Positions 16,515-25,588 of a DNA stretch of 64,000 nucleotides are shown piece after piece. The first letter of the stretch is position 1, and the number at the start of each line of letters is the position of its first letter. The notes below the pieces were generated by a model. It saw only the letters and a list, made by a program, of their open reading frames with translations. It had not been told where the DNA came from and ran no database searches. The position numbers and the translations under genes are program-made. The stretch is taken from assembly GCF_014639155.1 (NCBI RefSeq), contig NZ_BMFT01000001.1, forward strand, positions 3,018,037 to 3,082,036. Direction: 5' to 3'. The stretch comes from Paenibacillus segetis (GTDB taxonomy: Bacteria > Bacillota > Bacilli > Paenibacillales > Paenibacillaceae).

Positions 16515-17063
16515 CTAAAGCTTGTTTTTCACAACTCCATAGTAGATAAGATGCTCATAATGATTTTCTTTCTTTACATGATCAAGCAATACACCTTCTT
16601 TTATCATGCCTATTTTTTGTATGACTCGTCCGGATGCTGGATTAGAAGCAAAGTGTCTGGCATATACTTTGTGATATTTTTTCACATTAAAAGCAAAGTC
16701 TAATATGGCATTGGAAGCTTCTGTTGCATATCCATTCCCCCAAAACTCTTCACCCACCCAATAAGCTATTTCACCATTATCAAAACATTGATTATTAGAC
16801 AATGCGATCGCACCATATAAAGTCCCTGTTTGCCTATCGCAGATAGCAAATTCATATGACTTATCAACATTAAAGTTATTCACAAGATGCTCTATCCATG
16901 ACAAAGCACAATCAACTGTATATGGATATGGTAAGTAGAGTGTATTTATATATATGTTGTAATTATTACATAACCTAGTAACCTCCTCAGCATCCGATTG
17001 TTCGAATAACCTTAAACAAAGTCTCTCAGTAATAATGGTTTTATTCATGTCGTCATAAACCAC
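16515..17063 (-). CDS. GNAT acetyltransferase, RimJ/RimL type
   Basis: 182 residues from GTG 17063, with GGGGG 7 nt upstream. The longer frame to 17129 overlaps the preceding gene. It starts MVYDDMNKTIITERLCLRLFEQSDAEEV, the RimJ-like N-terminus. YWVGEEFWGNGYATEASNAIL is the CoA loop, and ASNPASGRVIQKIGMIKEG the C-terminal motif. It could acetylate a protein N-terminus or a small amine. It is the second gene after the isochorismatase (about 14 nt apart). Confidence 0.88.
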   Translation of the reverse strand: MVYDDMNKTIITERLCLRLFEQSDAEEVTRLCNNYNIYINTLYLPYPYTVDCALSWIEHLVNNFNVDKSYEFAICDRQTGTLYGAIALSNNQCFDNGEIAYWVGEEFWGNGYATEASNAILDFAFNVKKYHKVYARHFASNPASGRVIQKIGMIKEGVLLDHVKKENHYEHLIYYGVVKNKL

Positions 17064-17077
17064 TTTGTTTCCCCCGA

Positions 17078-17734
17078 TCATGCTTCGAATACGTTCTCTA
17101 ATTCTTCTATTATTTGATTTGTTGTGCACACTTTGACTCCTATATTCTTTACTTCAGTAATCCCTCTACTATAAACACCAGAAATTGCATCCTCCACCAT
17201 AACAGCTTTAAAATCTCGCTCGCTTGCTTGATATATACTTGTTCTTGGACAATTCGGAAAATTACATCCTATGAATATTAAGGTATCTATAGCTCGCTCT
17301 CTTAAAAAATCTTCTAATCTAGTTTGATAAAATGCTCCCCACCTAGGTTTATAAATAACCCATTCTGAATCTCCTATTAATTGAATGTTCCCGTCCAATA
17401 GATCTTCATAATTCAAACTTTCAGCATGAATAGGTTTTATTGAACTAACCAGATCAGCACCTTTTGATCCAGGTTTTACTACATGAATACCAGATTCAAT
17501 CATCTCTTTACGACAAGCATCGGCATTTGATCCATCCTCTTTGTAGATACGAATTACATGTATTATAGGAATTTGATTTTTTCTACAAACCTCTAATATA
17601 TTCTTCATCCGTGGAACCACTTCATTTGTTCCTTTTATCTCGGCTACAGCACCCGGCAAACTAAAGTCATTCTGAGTATCAATTGTAATCAAAGCACACT
17701 GATTAAAATTCGGTTTTATATACTTATTATCCAT
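17078..17734 (-). CDS. Isochorismatase-family cysteine hydrolase
   Basis: 218 residues from ATG 17734 (GGGAG upstream). The catalytic Asp lies in CALITIDTQNDFSL, a lysine in VIYKPRWGAFYQT, and the Cys nucleophile in LIFIGCNFPNCPRTSIYQA. The PNCP segment is a common variant in this subgroup. It is probably an amidohydrolase of the nicotinamidase/ureidoacrylate type. It sits directly downstream of a repeat half copy. Confidence 0.88.
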   Translation of the reverse strand: MDNKYIKPNFNQCALITIDTQNDFSLPGAVAEIKGTNEVVPRMKNILEVCRKNQIPIIHVIRIYKEDGSNADACRKEMIESGIHVVKPGSKGADLVSSIKPIHAESLNYEDLLDGNIQLIGDSEWVIYKPRWGAFYQTRLEDFLRERAIDTLIFIGCNFPNCPRTSIYQASERDFKAVMVEDAISGVYSRGITEVKNIGVKVCTTNQIIEELENVFEA

Positions 17735-17771
17735 CAAGAACTCCCTTCTAAGAATAGTACTTGTCCGAATA

Positions 17772-17852
17772 ACATATAACGTTATCCTATTCACGAAACA
17801 CCTCAACCACAGATAGCTTTTTATCTTAGGTTGAGGCGTTTGTTGTCTGGAT
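17772..17852 (-). repeat. attC-like repeat, left half intact
   Basis: Begins ACATATAACGTTATCC, then TATTCACGAAACACCTCAACC, the loop AGATAGCTTTTTATCTTA, and GGTTGAGGCGTTTGTTGTC. The central stem here is CTCAACC/GGTTGAG and not CCCAGCC/GGCTGGG, a compensated change. The far box pair is missing. Confidence 0.85.
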
Positions 17853-17870
17853 TATTCTATTGTTCAACTA

Positions 17871-18551
17871 TTAAGGTTTCACTTGTAACACCTTCTCTAA
17901 TATCATAAGATGTTTCTTTTGATCAAATTTAAAATAATACTCCGATACTGTATCCATTCCAGCCCCATACCCACCCTTAAACACAAACCTATCATTAATG
18001 ATTTTTGGTTCTTCGTTCGGATACATCTCGAAATGAATAACATTGCTATTTTCTGCGAATAAAGTAATCGGATAAGCTTCATTTTGATCAATTCCATATA
18101 AGTAAAACGTTAATGCATGACAATCAGTATATCTGGGGATAAAATAAAATAATTCTGTATCCCCTATTTTCACCTTCTTTAACTTCAGGATTTCATCTCC
18201 ATGACTAATAATTTCAAGACGACTTAATTCTTGAATTTTAATATCATTATTTCCATTCTTAAATACAACATCATAATCTGCTGAAATACTATAATCATCT
18301 TCTAATCCGTAGCAACGGGGGGCTCCTAGTTTATGAATACTTTCCTTAGATTGCGGTTCAATCACTAACTCACCGAATATGGATACACCAACAGCGCGAG
18401 GAGTTATTAATTCGGTATTGATTACAATTTCAGAGATTTCATCAACATCTTCTTGAAAATTCACTTTCTGATCTGTTGTTACGTCATCACATCCGAAAAC
18501 AATGGCTAGCAAACACAAAATTGATATCTTTAATATAGTCTTTGTCTTCAT
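17871..18551 (-). CDS. Unknown lipoprotein, 226 residues
   Basis: Signal peptide MKTKTILKISILCLLAIVFGC with lipobox VFGC, so it should be lipid-anchored on the outer membrane face. The mature part is beta-rich and contains RCYGLEDDYSISADYDVVF and GDTELFYFIPRYTDCHALTF, each with one cysteine that could pair. AGGTG precedes ATG. I do not recognise a domain. Confidence 0.7.
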   Translation of the reverse strand: MKTKTILKISILCLLAIVFGCDDVTTDQKVNFQEDVDEISEIVINTELITPRAVGVSIFGELVIEPQSKESIHKLGAPRCYGLEDDYSISADYDVVFKNGNNDIKIQELSRLEIISHGDEILKLKKVKIGDTELFYFIPRYTDCHALTFYLYGIDQNEAYPITLFAENSNVIHFEMYPNEEPKIINDRFVFKGGYGAGMDTVSEYYFKFDQKKHLMILEKVLQVKP

Positions 18552-18573
18552 TAAACACCTCTTCTAAATCATT

Positions 18574-19128
18574 TCAATACATTCCTCGATTCTGCTTCCA
18601 AAAATCTTTATCCATTGTCATTTCTATATTATTCCATACAATTCCTTTAGTTGATGTATATACATTTATTCTTATAGTCCCTTCTTTGAATCCCACACTC
18701 TTATAGCATCTTATTGCTCTTTCATTTATATCAAATACATTGAGTTTGATTCTTTCCAAACCTAATTCTTCAAATCCAATTCGCACCGCTTCTTCTAGTG
18801 CAGCCCTTCCAGTTCCATGCCCACGCAACTTCTCACTCTTCATCATGAATCTTCCGATAACTGCCTCCCGTGTCTCCATATTAATTCGAGCAATCTGAAT
18901 TGTCCCTACTACATCGTCACTCAATGAATCTTCTTGTATCATATAAAGAAATACCCCAGTCTCAATGGTATTGATTCCACTGCGATAGTGTTCCTTCATC
19001 TGTTCAACAGTCAAAGGATATTGATAAGTTAAACCCGCCCATTGGACCATAAAATCAGAGTCATGTTCATTCACCCAATCAACAATATCTGAAAATTCAG
19101 CTTCCTTGGCAACTCTTAATACTACCAT
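18574..19128 (-). CDS. GNAT acetyltransferase, RimJ/RimL type
   Basis: A 184-residue GNAT. The CoA loop is SEKLRGHGTGRAALEEAV near residues 96-113. LERIKLNVFDINERAIRCYKSVGFKEG is the C-terminal motif, usual for amine or protein N-acetyltransferases. GGGGTG precedes ATG. It is followed 22 nt on by the lipoprotein gene. Confidence 0.88.
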   Translation of the reverse strand: MVVLRVAKEAEFSDIVDWVNEHDSDFMVQWAGLTYQYPLTVEQMKEHYRSGINTIETGVFLYMIQEDSLSDDVVGTIQIARINMETREAVIGRFMMKSEKLRGHGTGRAALEEAVRIGFEELGLERIKLNVFDINERAIRCYKSVGFKEGTIRINVYTSTKGIVWNNIEMTMDKDFWKQNRGMY

Positions 19129-19167
19129 CGATTCACCCCATCAAATTTAAGTATTAATTTCGTTTAT

Positions 19168-19288
19168 AGAGATTATTCCATTATTATACATCCAATAACC
19201 AGACGACGGCCTCTCATCACGTTGGTGCATTCACGAAAAGACCCAGCCTTAGATAGCATGTATCTTAGGCTGGGTCTTGCGTTGTCTG
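19168..19288 (-). repeat. attC-like repeat fragments, two pieces in wrong order
   Basis: The piece ATTCCATTATTATACATCC (19175-19193) belongs to the distal arm of complete copies. It lies before ACGTTGGTGCATTCACG, then AAAGACCCAGCC, TTAGATAGCATGTATCTTA and GGCTGGGTCTTGCGTTGTC (19219-19287), the proximal arm and hairpin. The order implies loss of a gene between two repeat copies. Confidence 0.7.
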
Positions 19289-19328
19289 GTCAGTCAGCTA
19301 CTCCAAAATCCCTTGGTGTTATCTCAGG

Positions 19329-21743
19329 TTACTCATTCTGGATGATTACGTAATTACCAAGCTCGAAGAGCTCTGCAAAATCCTTTTTGTCCGGTGCGAC
19401 ATCGTCATAGACCTGTGATGTTTCATTCATGAGTTCATCCGAATTCAACCCGGAGACCCGCAGGCTGATGAGAGAGTCACCTTTTACCAACATTTCTGAC
19501 AGCTTGGACTTATAGGCTGCCTTACCCTGAATGTCTAGTCCATGTGTAACATAATAATCTTGTGAATTATCTTTTGCAGCAAACTGAGATAGTTCTTCGT
19601 CGAGCCAGTATGTACTATTTTCGCTGTAATTCAGGTCTTCTGCTATCTTGTCACTGCTACCATAGAGAAAATAAGGCACTCCAGAATTGGTCTCATTATT
19701 GGTTGTATCCACATTGACCCATTTGTTATTAATTTGGATTTTATTCCAGGCATGAGGAACATGTTCCAGCGTTCCACTTACCACTAAATTATCCACTTCA
19801 GCCAGATCGCTCAGCAGTTTATATGTTTTGGCGTAACTCCCACAGACCCCCAGCTTGTTAACTAACACACCATAAGTAGAAAATGAATCATTAAACTTTG
19901 CATCAACCGACATATAATTATTGACTACGGCGTTGTCTAACGCGGATTGATCGTATTTCGTGTAGTCATTCAAATAATCATAGAGAGTGAGAGCCTTTTG
20001 TTCATCATTCATGCCATCCGTAATGACTTTTCTTACAATAGATTGAGCTTCTTGTACCATCTGCTGCTGCTTCTGATTTATAAGCTCCTGGGAATCGTCA
20101 TACTTTATGAAGAGTGTTATGCTGTTGTAATCATAACCATAGTTGTCTACTCCGAGAATAAGTGGGTTTTGGTAAATAACCTTTTGCAGCACATCATATA
20201 GAACCTCTGTATTTTGTGCTTCTGGGAATGCTCGCAGTGAAATCGCTTCCTGCGCAGCAGTTAGATTCAGAGCCAGGAATTCTTCCAATGCTGAATCGGC
20301 GTTCACCTGAACATCGTTCACTACACCAAGAACAGGTACGGACTCTTTATCAGCCTTAGCCACCTTGATTCGGGTATTCTCTATTTGTCGTTCGATTATA
20401 TCAAAGCTGCCGCCTGTAGTTTCATCCTCAATAATGGTAGGAACATCACTGTCTGGCAGGTAACGAAACGAGTTTTGAGGAATAATATTACCAGCATTCA
20501 GTTCCGGCGCTTGAAAGTTGTCTGACTGAAGAAGCTCCATCTCGTCTGCGGTTATCTTATCCACGATTACATAATCCTTTATAGAGGTCCCACTGACCAT
20601 GTATGCCAAATATACTTCTGTCGCAGATGCCGCACCATTCAGTGTGCCCTCATAGCTGACACCAAGATTTGCTACGGAACCATCAATAAAGGTAACAGGA
20701 ACCGACTTGGGTAATTCATCTATGCTGCTGTATGATTTTATGGTGGAATTGTCTAAAACCTCGACCGGCAGCAGCTTGGACAGCCCAGAAGTTTGCACTA
20801 CATTGCTGTATATGGATTCCATATCTGCATTTACCGCCGTAACATAATAATCCCCATTCACCCTATTATTCTGTCTGATGACCCAGCCGTCACCAGCGAA
20901 CATTCCTGCTTCACCATCCTGAGCAAAATCATTAAACTCTGTATCCGATGTGCTTCCGATCAGATCTGCAGGCACGCCACGGTAGACTTCTTTTCTACTG
21001 AGAGTGGGATCATTTTCTTCATTATATGAGGCATTGTAAATACGATAGGTCTCCGCTCCCTCGACCTTGTCCCATACTAATTTGAATCTTCCCTCTTTAT
21101 CGATTTCATACCGGAGATTAGGAGCGGAAAGATCAGATTTTACAGTAAATGGGATAATGAGCGGCTTGTCTAGCTTGGTTGGAGTAGTAGCATTCAAATC
21201 ATAGTTCACCCGAATATAATAGATTGGTGCGTTACCCCAAGCCCCTTTGTCAGCTGCCGAATATTCCTCAGGGCTCATATTAAAGAATTCGTCGCCTATT
21301 CCTAAAGGGTTCACTGTTAGTTGACTTTTAACACCGTCATCTTCATAAGGGAGTTGGTTATAAGTAACAAGCACGCTGTTGGGTCCTGCTTCGCGATCAG
21401 TATGTATAGTCACAACTTTATCGGCCACTTCATACCGACTATGGAATTCATCCGAGCTACCTTTCAAAATATTAAGATCACAGTTAAACTGAAAAATAAA
21501 ACTACTACCGGACGAGACATTATACAGCGGCATAATATTCTCTTCCGACTCAGTACCGTATTTTTTCTTCAGATCTTCAACCTTTACGTAATGATCCACA
21601 AATTCATTGGCAATCGTTCCTATACGTTCTCTAGTAAGTGTTGACTCGGACTGTGTCTCCAATATGGATTTTACCAACTGTCCATCTCTGCATCCAGTCA
21701 CTACCATACATATTAATAGTAGTCCTAGTATCGTTTTTTTCAT
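19329..21743 (-). CDS. Large lipoprotein with transglutaminase-like domain
   Basis: 804 residues. Lipoprotein signal MKKTILGLLLICMVVTGC. A fibronectin-III-like segment around residues 205-310 (APNLRYEIDKEGRFKLVWDKVEGAETYRIY) is followed by a C-terminal transglutaminase-like core. Its cysteine lies in NKLGVCGSYAKTYKLL, the histidine in HVPHAWNKI and the aspartate in WVNVDTTNN, a complete Cys-His-Asp triad. It probably acts at the cell surface as a protease or cross-linking enzyme. GGAGT precedes ATG. It stands alone behind a repeat remnant. Confidence 0.85.
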   Translation of the reverse strand: MKKTILGLLLICMVVTGCRDGQLVKSILETQSESTLTRERIGTIANEFVDHYVKVEDLKKKYGTESEENIMPLYNVSSGSSFIFQFNCDLNILKGSSDEFHSRYEVADKVVTIHTDREAGPNSVLVTYNQLPYEDDGVKSQLTVNPLGIGDEFFNMSPEEYSAADKGAWGNAPIYYIRVNYDLNATTPTKLDKPLIIPFTVKSDLSAPNLRYEIDKEGRFKLVWDKVEGAETYRIYNASYNEENDPTLSRKEVYRGVPADLIGSTSDTEFNDFAQDGEAGMFAGDGWVIRQNNRVNGDYYVTAVNADMESIYSNVVQTSGLSKLLPVEVLDNSTIKSYSSIDELPKSVPVTFIDGSVANLGVSYEGTLNGAASATEVYLAYMVSGTSIKDYVIVDKITADEMELLQSDNFQAPELNAGNIIPQNSFRYLPDSDVPTIIEDETTGGSFDIIERQIENTRIKVAKADKESVPVLGVVNDVQVNADSALEEFLALNLTAAQEAISLRAFPEAQNTEVLYDVLQKVIYQNPLILGVDNYGYDYNSITLFIKYDDSQELINQKQQQMVQEAQSIVRKVITDGMNDEQKALTLYDYLNDYTKYDQSALDNAVVNNYMSVDAKFNDSFSTYGVLVNKLGVCGSYAKTYKLLSDLAEVDNLVVSGTLEHVPHAWNKIQINNKWVNVDTTNNETNSGVPYFLYGSSDKIAEDLNYSENSTYWLDEELSQFAAKDNSQDYYVTHGLDIQGKAAYKSKLSEMLVKGDSLISLRVSGLNSDELMNETSQVYDDVAPDKKDFAELFELGNYVIIQNE

Positions 21744-21807
21744 GAGTTACACTCACTCCTTGGCCGGCCCATTCGTGAATTAAATGATAGTCTTTCGAAT
21801 AAGTTGG

Positions 21808-22365
21808 TCATTTTTTTAACTTTCTCTTCATAAAAAATGCTATCTCTCCACTCTCCGCATCATTATTCGAATAATAGGACAAATCAATCCCCTCCAATTC
21901 AAATCCACACTTCTTATAAAATTCGATTGCAGGTACATTTGTATTTTGGGTCTCTAAAACAACTGCTCGAAATCCTTTGGATCTTGCTAATTCAATAATA
22001 TTTTCCATTAATGCCTTACCAATTTTCATCTTCCTATGTTTTTCATTCACCTGAAAATTCCATATATTCAATGTATTATTCCAATCAATAGGTTCACATA
22101 TAGCAACAGCAATCAAATCATTATTTAGGAAGACACCTTTGGAGAAGCCTAAAGGAATAATTCGATTATATCTTTCATAATCCTCATGTTCCTCTTGATA
22201 AATCTTAATGTAAGGAGACTCTAATGAAATTCTATCAACGCAAAAAGAGATTCTCCCAAAGATTTCTTCCTTGTTAACCTCATACTTATAAGAGGATATA
22301 TAGCCAAAACTACCAAGTATTTTTTGTTCCTCTATTGAGAAGCTCTCTAGTTCCCTAATCTCCAT
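21808..22365 (-). CDS. GNAT family N-acetyltransferase
   Basis: 185 residues from MEIRELESFSIEEQ, with GGAGTG before ATG 22365. The CoA loop is NEKHRKMKIGKALMENII, where the usual Q/R-x-x-G is K-x-K-I-G-K-A. RAVVLETQNTNVPAIEFYKKCGFELEG is the C-terminal motif. The frame stays open upstream into the lipoprotein gene, and a start at an earlier TTG cannot be excluded. Substrate unknown. Confidence 0.85.
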   Translation of the reverse strand: MEIRELESFSIEEQKILGSFGYISSYKYEVNKEEIFGRISFCVDRISLESPYIKIYQEEHEDYERYNRIIPLGFSKGVFLNNDLIAVAICEPIDWNNTLNIWNFQVNEKHRKMKIGKALMENIIELARSKGFRAVVLETQNTNVPAIEFYKKCGFELEGIDLSYYSNNDAESGEIAFFMKRKLKK

Positions 22366-22435
22366 TGAGTTCACTCCACTTATGTATAGGTCGCCATGAT
22401 CTACTTGTAACTTGTGATATTTCAAATAAACGATA

Positions 22436-23089
22436 CTATTCTTCTTTGAATTTAATGCTGGTAATCTTAATATTAGCATCACCTGATTTCCATTCCTTAG
22501 GAACGAGCTTTGCAGAATAGAAATGGTCATTATCTAATTGGAATGTATAATTGGGTTTCAATTCTTTGAAATCACTTACTGCAGAATCAAATACAGGATA
22601 ATATGTATCCTCAGCAATATTGTTTCCATTAGCATCAGTAAAATAAACTGTAACTTCGATTTCAGAAAGGGTCTTCTCACCTTTATTTTTTATTTTGAAA
22701 ACAACCCCAGGAACCTTCCCATCAAGCCAGGAATCCATATAAACCGCCTTAAAATCATATATTTGAAGCAGATTATTAATATATTCCTCTTCTAGTGTAC
22801 TATTATAATTATTGTTCTCCTTACTATCAGGGTTAGACTCACTGCGATATAGATCCAACTTCTCTTTCAATTGATTATTCTCACTACCAATTTGATTCAT
22901 CTGAGTCAGTTCATTTGCTTGATCATCAACTTTTTTTCGCATTAATTTTAAATCTTTTTCTAAACTAACCAGCTTTTCTTCATTAGCCAACTTTTCTTTC
23001 TTCACTTGATCAAATTCACTTTGCGATACACAACCAGCCAATAGCAATGAAATACAAATAAAACTAAATAAACTCTTTCCTGTTCTCAT
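22436..23089 (-). CDS. Lipoprotein with coiled coil and FxLYD-like beta domain
   Basis: 217 residues from MRTGKSLFSFICISLLLAGC (lipobox LAGC). Residues about 22-80 form a charged coiled coil (SQSEFDQVKKEKLANEEKL...). The C-terminal half, VYMDSWLDGKVPGVVFKIKN and KGEKTLSEIEVTVYF, is like the extracellular beta-sandwich FxLYD domains of Firmicute lipoproteins. Lipid-anchored, function unknown. The frame is open to 23122 but the signal peptide supports the later start. Confidence 0.75.
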   Translation of the reverse strand: MRTGKSLFSFICISLLLAGCVSQSEFDQVKKEKLANEEKLVSLEKDLKLMRKKVDDQANELTQMNQIGSENNQLKEKLDLYRSESNPDSKENNNYNSTLEEEYINNLLQIYDFKAVYMDSWLDGKVPGVVFKIKNKGEKTLSEIEVTVYFTDANGNNIAEDTYYPVFDSAVSDFKELKPNYTFQLDNDHFYSAKLVPKEWKSGDANIKITSIKFKEE

Positions 23090-23280
23090 ATCTCTAACGT
23101 ACTCCTTCAAATAAATATTCATAAAAATGGGAATTCAAGACTCTCATCATGTTACCATAAAACAAGAAAAAGCATCATAATGAAAGACATTAACTATCTT
23201 CATTTTGGTTCTCACTATCCTCAAAAACAAATGGTTCTTTTCGATCAATACATTGGTATTGCTCATATTTCATATGACTT

Positions 23281-23345
23281 TCCTAGGTTCACGACAGAAC
23301 CCCACCTTCTACGCATTTCATCAGGTGAGGTTCTATGTTGTTATA
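23281..23345 (-). repeat. Highly diverged attC-like repeat
   Basis: AGGTTCACGACAGAACCCC, then ACCTTCTACGCATTTCATC and AGGTGAGGTTCTATGTTGT keep the arrangement inner box, stem, loop, stem and TGTTGT of the family. The stem is now CCCACCT/AGGTGAG and the loop is unrelated. Assignment rests on layout more than sequence. Confidence 0.4.
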
Positions 23346-23352
23346 TATTCTT

Positions 23353-23754
23353 CTATGTATGGTACATGCTTCTTCTATACGGAAAAAATTTATCTTGCTT
23401 CATCTCATACTCATTTAGTTCAATTATTAAAGAATCCTTGAAGTAAACAATGCTAGACCCTTCCCATTCATATTCCTTTGCATCAAATAAGCACTTGAAT
23501 CTCCATTCAACAAACGCTACATTACGTACTTCATCATATCCAATTTCCTTGATTGTCCAGTAATCAACCTTATTATCGCTATTATTCCATTGAGTGAACC
23601 AGTTTTCTAACTCATTTTTTCCTTCCATGACCGCACCAGTACATTCCCTTATAATAGCCTCATCATGTACAACCTTAGTAAACATCTCCATATCCTTCTT
23701 GATCCATGATTCGAAATATTCATTAATAATTATAGATGTTTGATTTCGATTCAA
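23353..23754 (-). CDS. SnoaL/NTF2-like small protein
   Basis: 133 residues from TTG 23754 (GGAGAGG 5 nt upstream). It starts MNRNQTSIIINEYFESWIKKDMEMFTKVVHDEAIIRECTG, the helix-helix-strand opening of SnoaL-like cone-fold proteins. The later VAFVEWRFKCLFDAKEYEWEGSSIVYF is the central sheet. These act as polyketide cyclases or steroid isomerases, or as binding proteins. No substrate is suggested here. Confidence 0.8.
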   Translation of the reverse strand: MNRNQTSIIINEYFESWIKKDMEMFTKVVHDEAIIRECTGAVMEGKNELENWFTQWNNSDNKVDYWTIKEIGYDEVRNVAFVEWRFKCLFDAKEYEWEGSSIVYFKDSLIIELNEYEMKQDKFFPYRRSMYHT

Positions 23755-23796
23755 AGTAACCTCTCCTTTGAAGTCTGGAAAAACCCATGTTCTTCC

Positions 23797-24150
23797 CTAC
23801 TCCGCTATAGTAAAGCTTTCTTCACTCTCTATAATCGGCAGATCCATTATAGTCATTTTCCTAACAGACGCCCGTTTTAATGAACGCATGGACTTGACCA
23901 GACAATCAATATGCGACTCTTCCCCTTGTAATTCTGCTTCCACACTTCCATCTTTTAAATTTTTCACCCAGCCAGTTAATCTCATTCTTCGAGCAATAGA
24001 ATAGATTTCCAAGCGGAATCCTACCTTTTGAACTTTTCCAGAAAAAGTTACATTTTTTCTAACTATAATTCCTGATGTAACTGTTGGAATCTTAACACGA
24101 TTGGCATGCCAAACTACATATTCATTTCGTAATTTTTTGAAAACACTCAT
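23797..24150 (-). CDS. Acylphosphatase-like protein
   Basis: 117 residues. FSGKVQKVGFRLEIYSIARRMRLTGWVKNLKDGSVEAELQGE is the acylphosphatase core, with the catalytic Arg in VGFRLE and Asn in VKNLKDG. The N-terminal 35 residues and the last 25 lie outside the usual 90-residue fold and make the protein longer than typical. It hydrolyses acyl phosphates in known members. GGAG precedes ATG. Confidence 0.85.
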   Translation of the reverse strand: MSVFKKLRNEYVVWHANRVKIPTVTSGIIVRKNVTFSGKVQKVGFRLEIYSIARRMRLTGWVKNLKDGSVEAELQGEESHIDCLVKSMRSLKRASVRKMTIMDLPIIESEESFTIAE

Positions 24151-24189
24151 TGTACAGTAGGCTCCTTTTTGTTACTTCATCTGATATCT

Positions 24190-24642
24190 CTACCTAACAA
24201 AAATAATATAATCAATGCTAACTGGATCAATACCATCTGCACGAAGTCGCGAGTTAATCTGTCCTCGATGATACTGACCATGAAGTGCTACGTGAGTTAG
24301 AATATCTCGTATAGAAGTCTTAAACTCTTCACCGTTACTATTTCTGTATGTTATTAAGCTATCTAGATCGTTTTCTGTTATTTCAGCGAGAAATGTCTTG
24401 TAGCTTTCTTCATTTTGTTTAATCAGTTTTGCACAGACTGTTATATCTCCATCCGACCAGATAGGCATTTGTGAGCTATCCATACCTTTTAATCTAGTTA
24501 CCCATACTTGTTCAGCGTTGAGAATATGAGAAAATAAACGTAACTGCTGGTCCAAGCCCCCATTCTTTACATTTTGTAATGTTTCTAGAATGCGTTGATT
24601 AGCCCAATTTAAATGCTCAAACATCTTTTGGATTGTTTTCAT
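24190..24642 (-). CDS. DinB-family protein
   Basis: A 150-residue DinB protein. MFEHLNWANQRILETLQN opens helix 1, HILNAEQVWVTRL carries the first His/Glu pair, and ILTHVALHGQYHRGQINSRLR carries the H-x3-H ligands. GAGGAG precedes ATG. It is metal-dependent in known members, and its substrate is unknown. This is the last gene of the left AT-rich accessory block. Confidence 0.9.
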   Translation of the reverse strand: MKTIQKMFEHLNWANQRILETLQNVKNGGLDQQLRLFSHILNAEQVWVTRLKGMDSSQMPIWSDGDITVCAKLIKQNEESYKTFLAEITENDLDSLITYRNSNGEEFKTSIRDILTHVALHGQYHRGQINSRLRADGIDPVSIDYIIFVR

Positions 24643-24795
24643 AATATCTCCTCCAGAAATATAATCTGTATCTTACCATATTAGACGAAAACTTTTTTAT
24701 AATGATTTCAACTATTTTAAGTGAGAAAGTCAGTATTAATGACAAACTTAAGGCTATATACATAGCATCCCCAGGTCCAATATTTCTCTGTAAAA

Positions 24796-24829
24796 AAAAG
24801 ACAGCATTCTTAGAGAAATTCTGTCTTTT
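24796..24829 (-). terminator. Intrinsic terminator
   Basis: AAAAGACAG pairs with CTGTCTTTT across a 16-nt loop, with eight Ts on the minus-strand side. It lies 38 nt past the stop of the pentapeptide-repeat gene and should end the four-gene minus transcript. Confidence 0.85.
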
Positions 24830-24866
24830 AAAATCGTTCTTATTATGGTCTTGTTCAAAATCTAAA

Positions 24867-25514
24867 TTAATATTTCACCTTGAGTCCTAACAGCTTAGCG
24901 AATCCAATGGCCTGCTCGGTCGATACCGTGCACCCTACCAACGCTTGCATAGGCATATCGATCCGCTCATAAGTACAGGTACTGATGTCCATTCCCTTGA
25001 GCGAAGTATCCGTAAAATCCGCTTCATTCAAATCACATTCATGAAGCTCTACATCCTTAAACTTGCAACCATAGAAGTTCGCAGTCTGCATGGAGCAGCC
25101 TGTAAATTTCACCTGCTTGATGGAAGCTTCCACCAGATCACTCAGGTTCATTACGCAGTTCTCAAATGTCACATGCCCGAGGTTCGCTTTGGACAGATTG
25201 ATCCCGATCAATTTGCAATCCTTAAAATGTACGCGGTGAATGATACCCTTTGTCAACACGGTATTAGACAGATCGCAGTTTTCCAGCACCGTGTCCGTCA
25301 TATCCATCCGCTCAAACGTGGTATGCGCAAAGGAACAGCCCCGAATCAGCATCTTACTAAGTGTACACCGCTCCATAACCTCATGTTCGAAAAGAGCTCC
25401 ATTGATCATCGCACTTGCCAACTCATGATCCTCATCCCTCAGCAAATCTTCCCAATCCGCCTCATCCAAAGCCACCGGAAGTTGCGGAGCCATTATTTTC
25501 GTTTTTGCCGCCAC
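24867..25514 (-). CDS. Pentapeptide-repeat protein
   Basis: 215 residues made largely of A(D/N)LxX-type repeats forming a right-handed quadrilateral beta-helix. Examples are DTVLENCDLSNTVL, KLIGINLSKANLGHVTFENC and DLNEADFTDTSLKGMDI, from residue 45 to about 185. It starts at GTG 25514 after GAAGGTG. Some members (Qnr, MfpA) mimic DNA and protect gyrase. Most have no known role. The gene is 75 nt downstream of the helicase and may belong to that operon. Confidence 0.88.
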   Translation of the reverse strand: MAAKTKIMAPQLPVALDEADWEDLLRDEDHELASAMINGALFEHEVMERCTLSKMLIRGCSFAHTTFERMDMTDTVLENCDLSNTVLTKGIIHRVHFKDCKLIGINLSKANLGHVTFENCVMNLSDLVEASIKQVKFTGCSMQTANFYGCKFKDVELHECDLNEADFTDTSLKGMDISTCTYERIDMPMQALVGCTVSTEQAIGFAKLLGLKVKY

Positions 25515-25588
25515 ATTATCACCTTCACCTTATATTGTTATGAAGCAATATTTATAAATTTAGCTTTCTCCAACTCACCGATGCATCC

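Noticed and set aside
23180..23446. Two plus-strand frames of 78-88 codons
   Set aside because: No RBS or family likeness, and they overlap the SnoaL-like gene and the diverged repeat.
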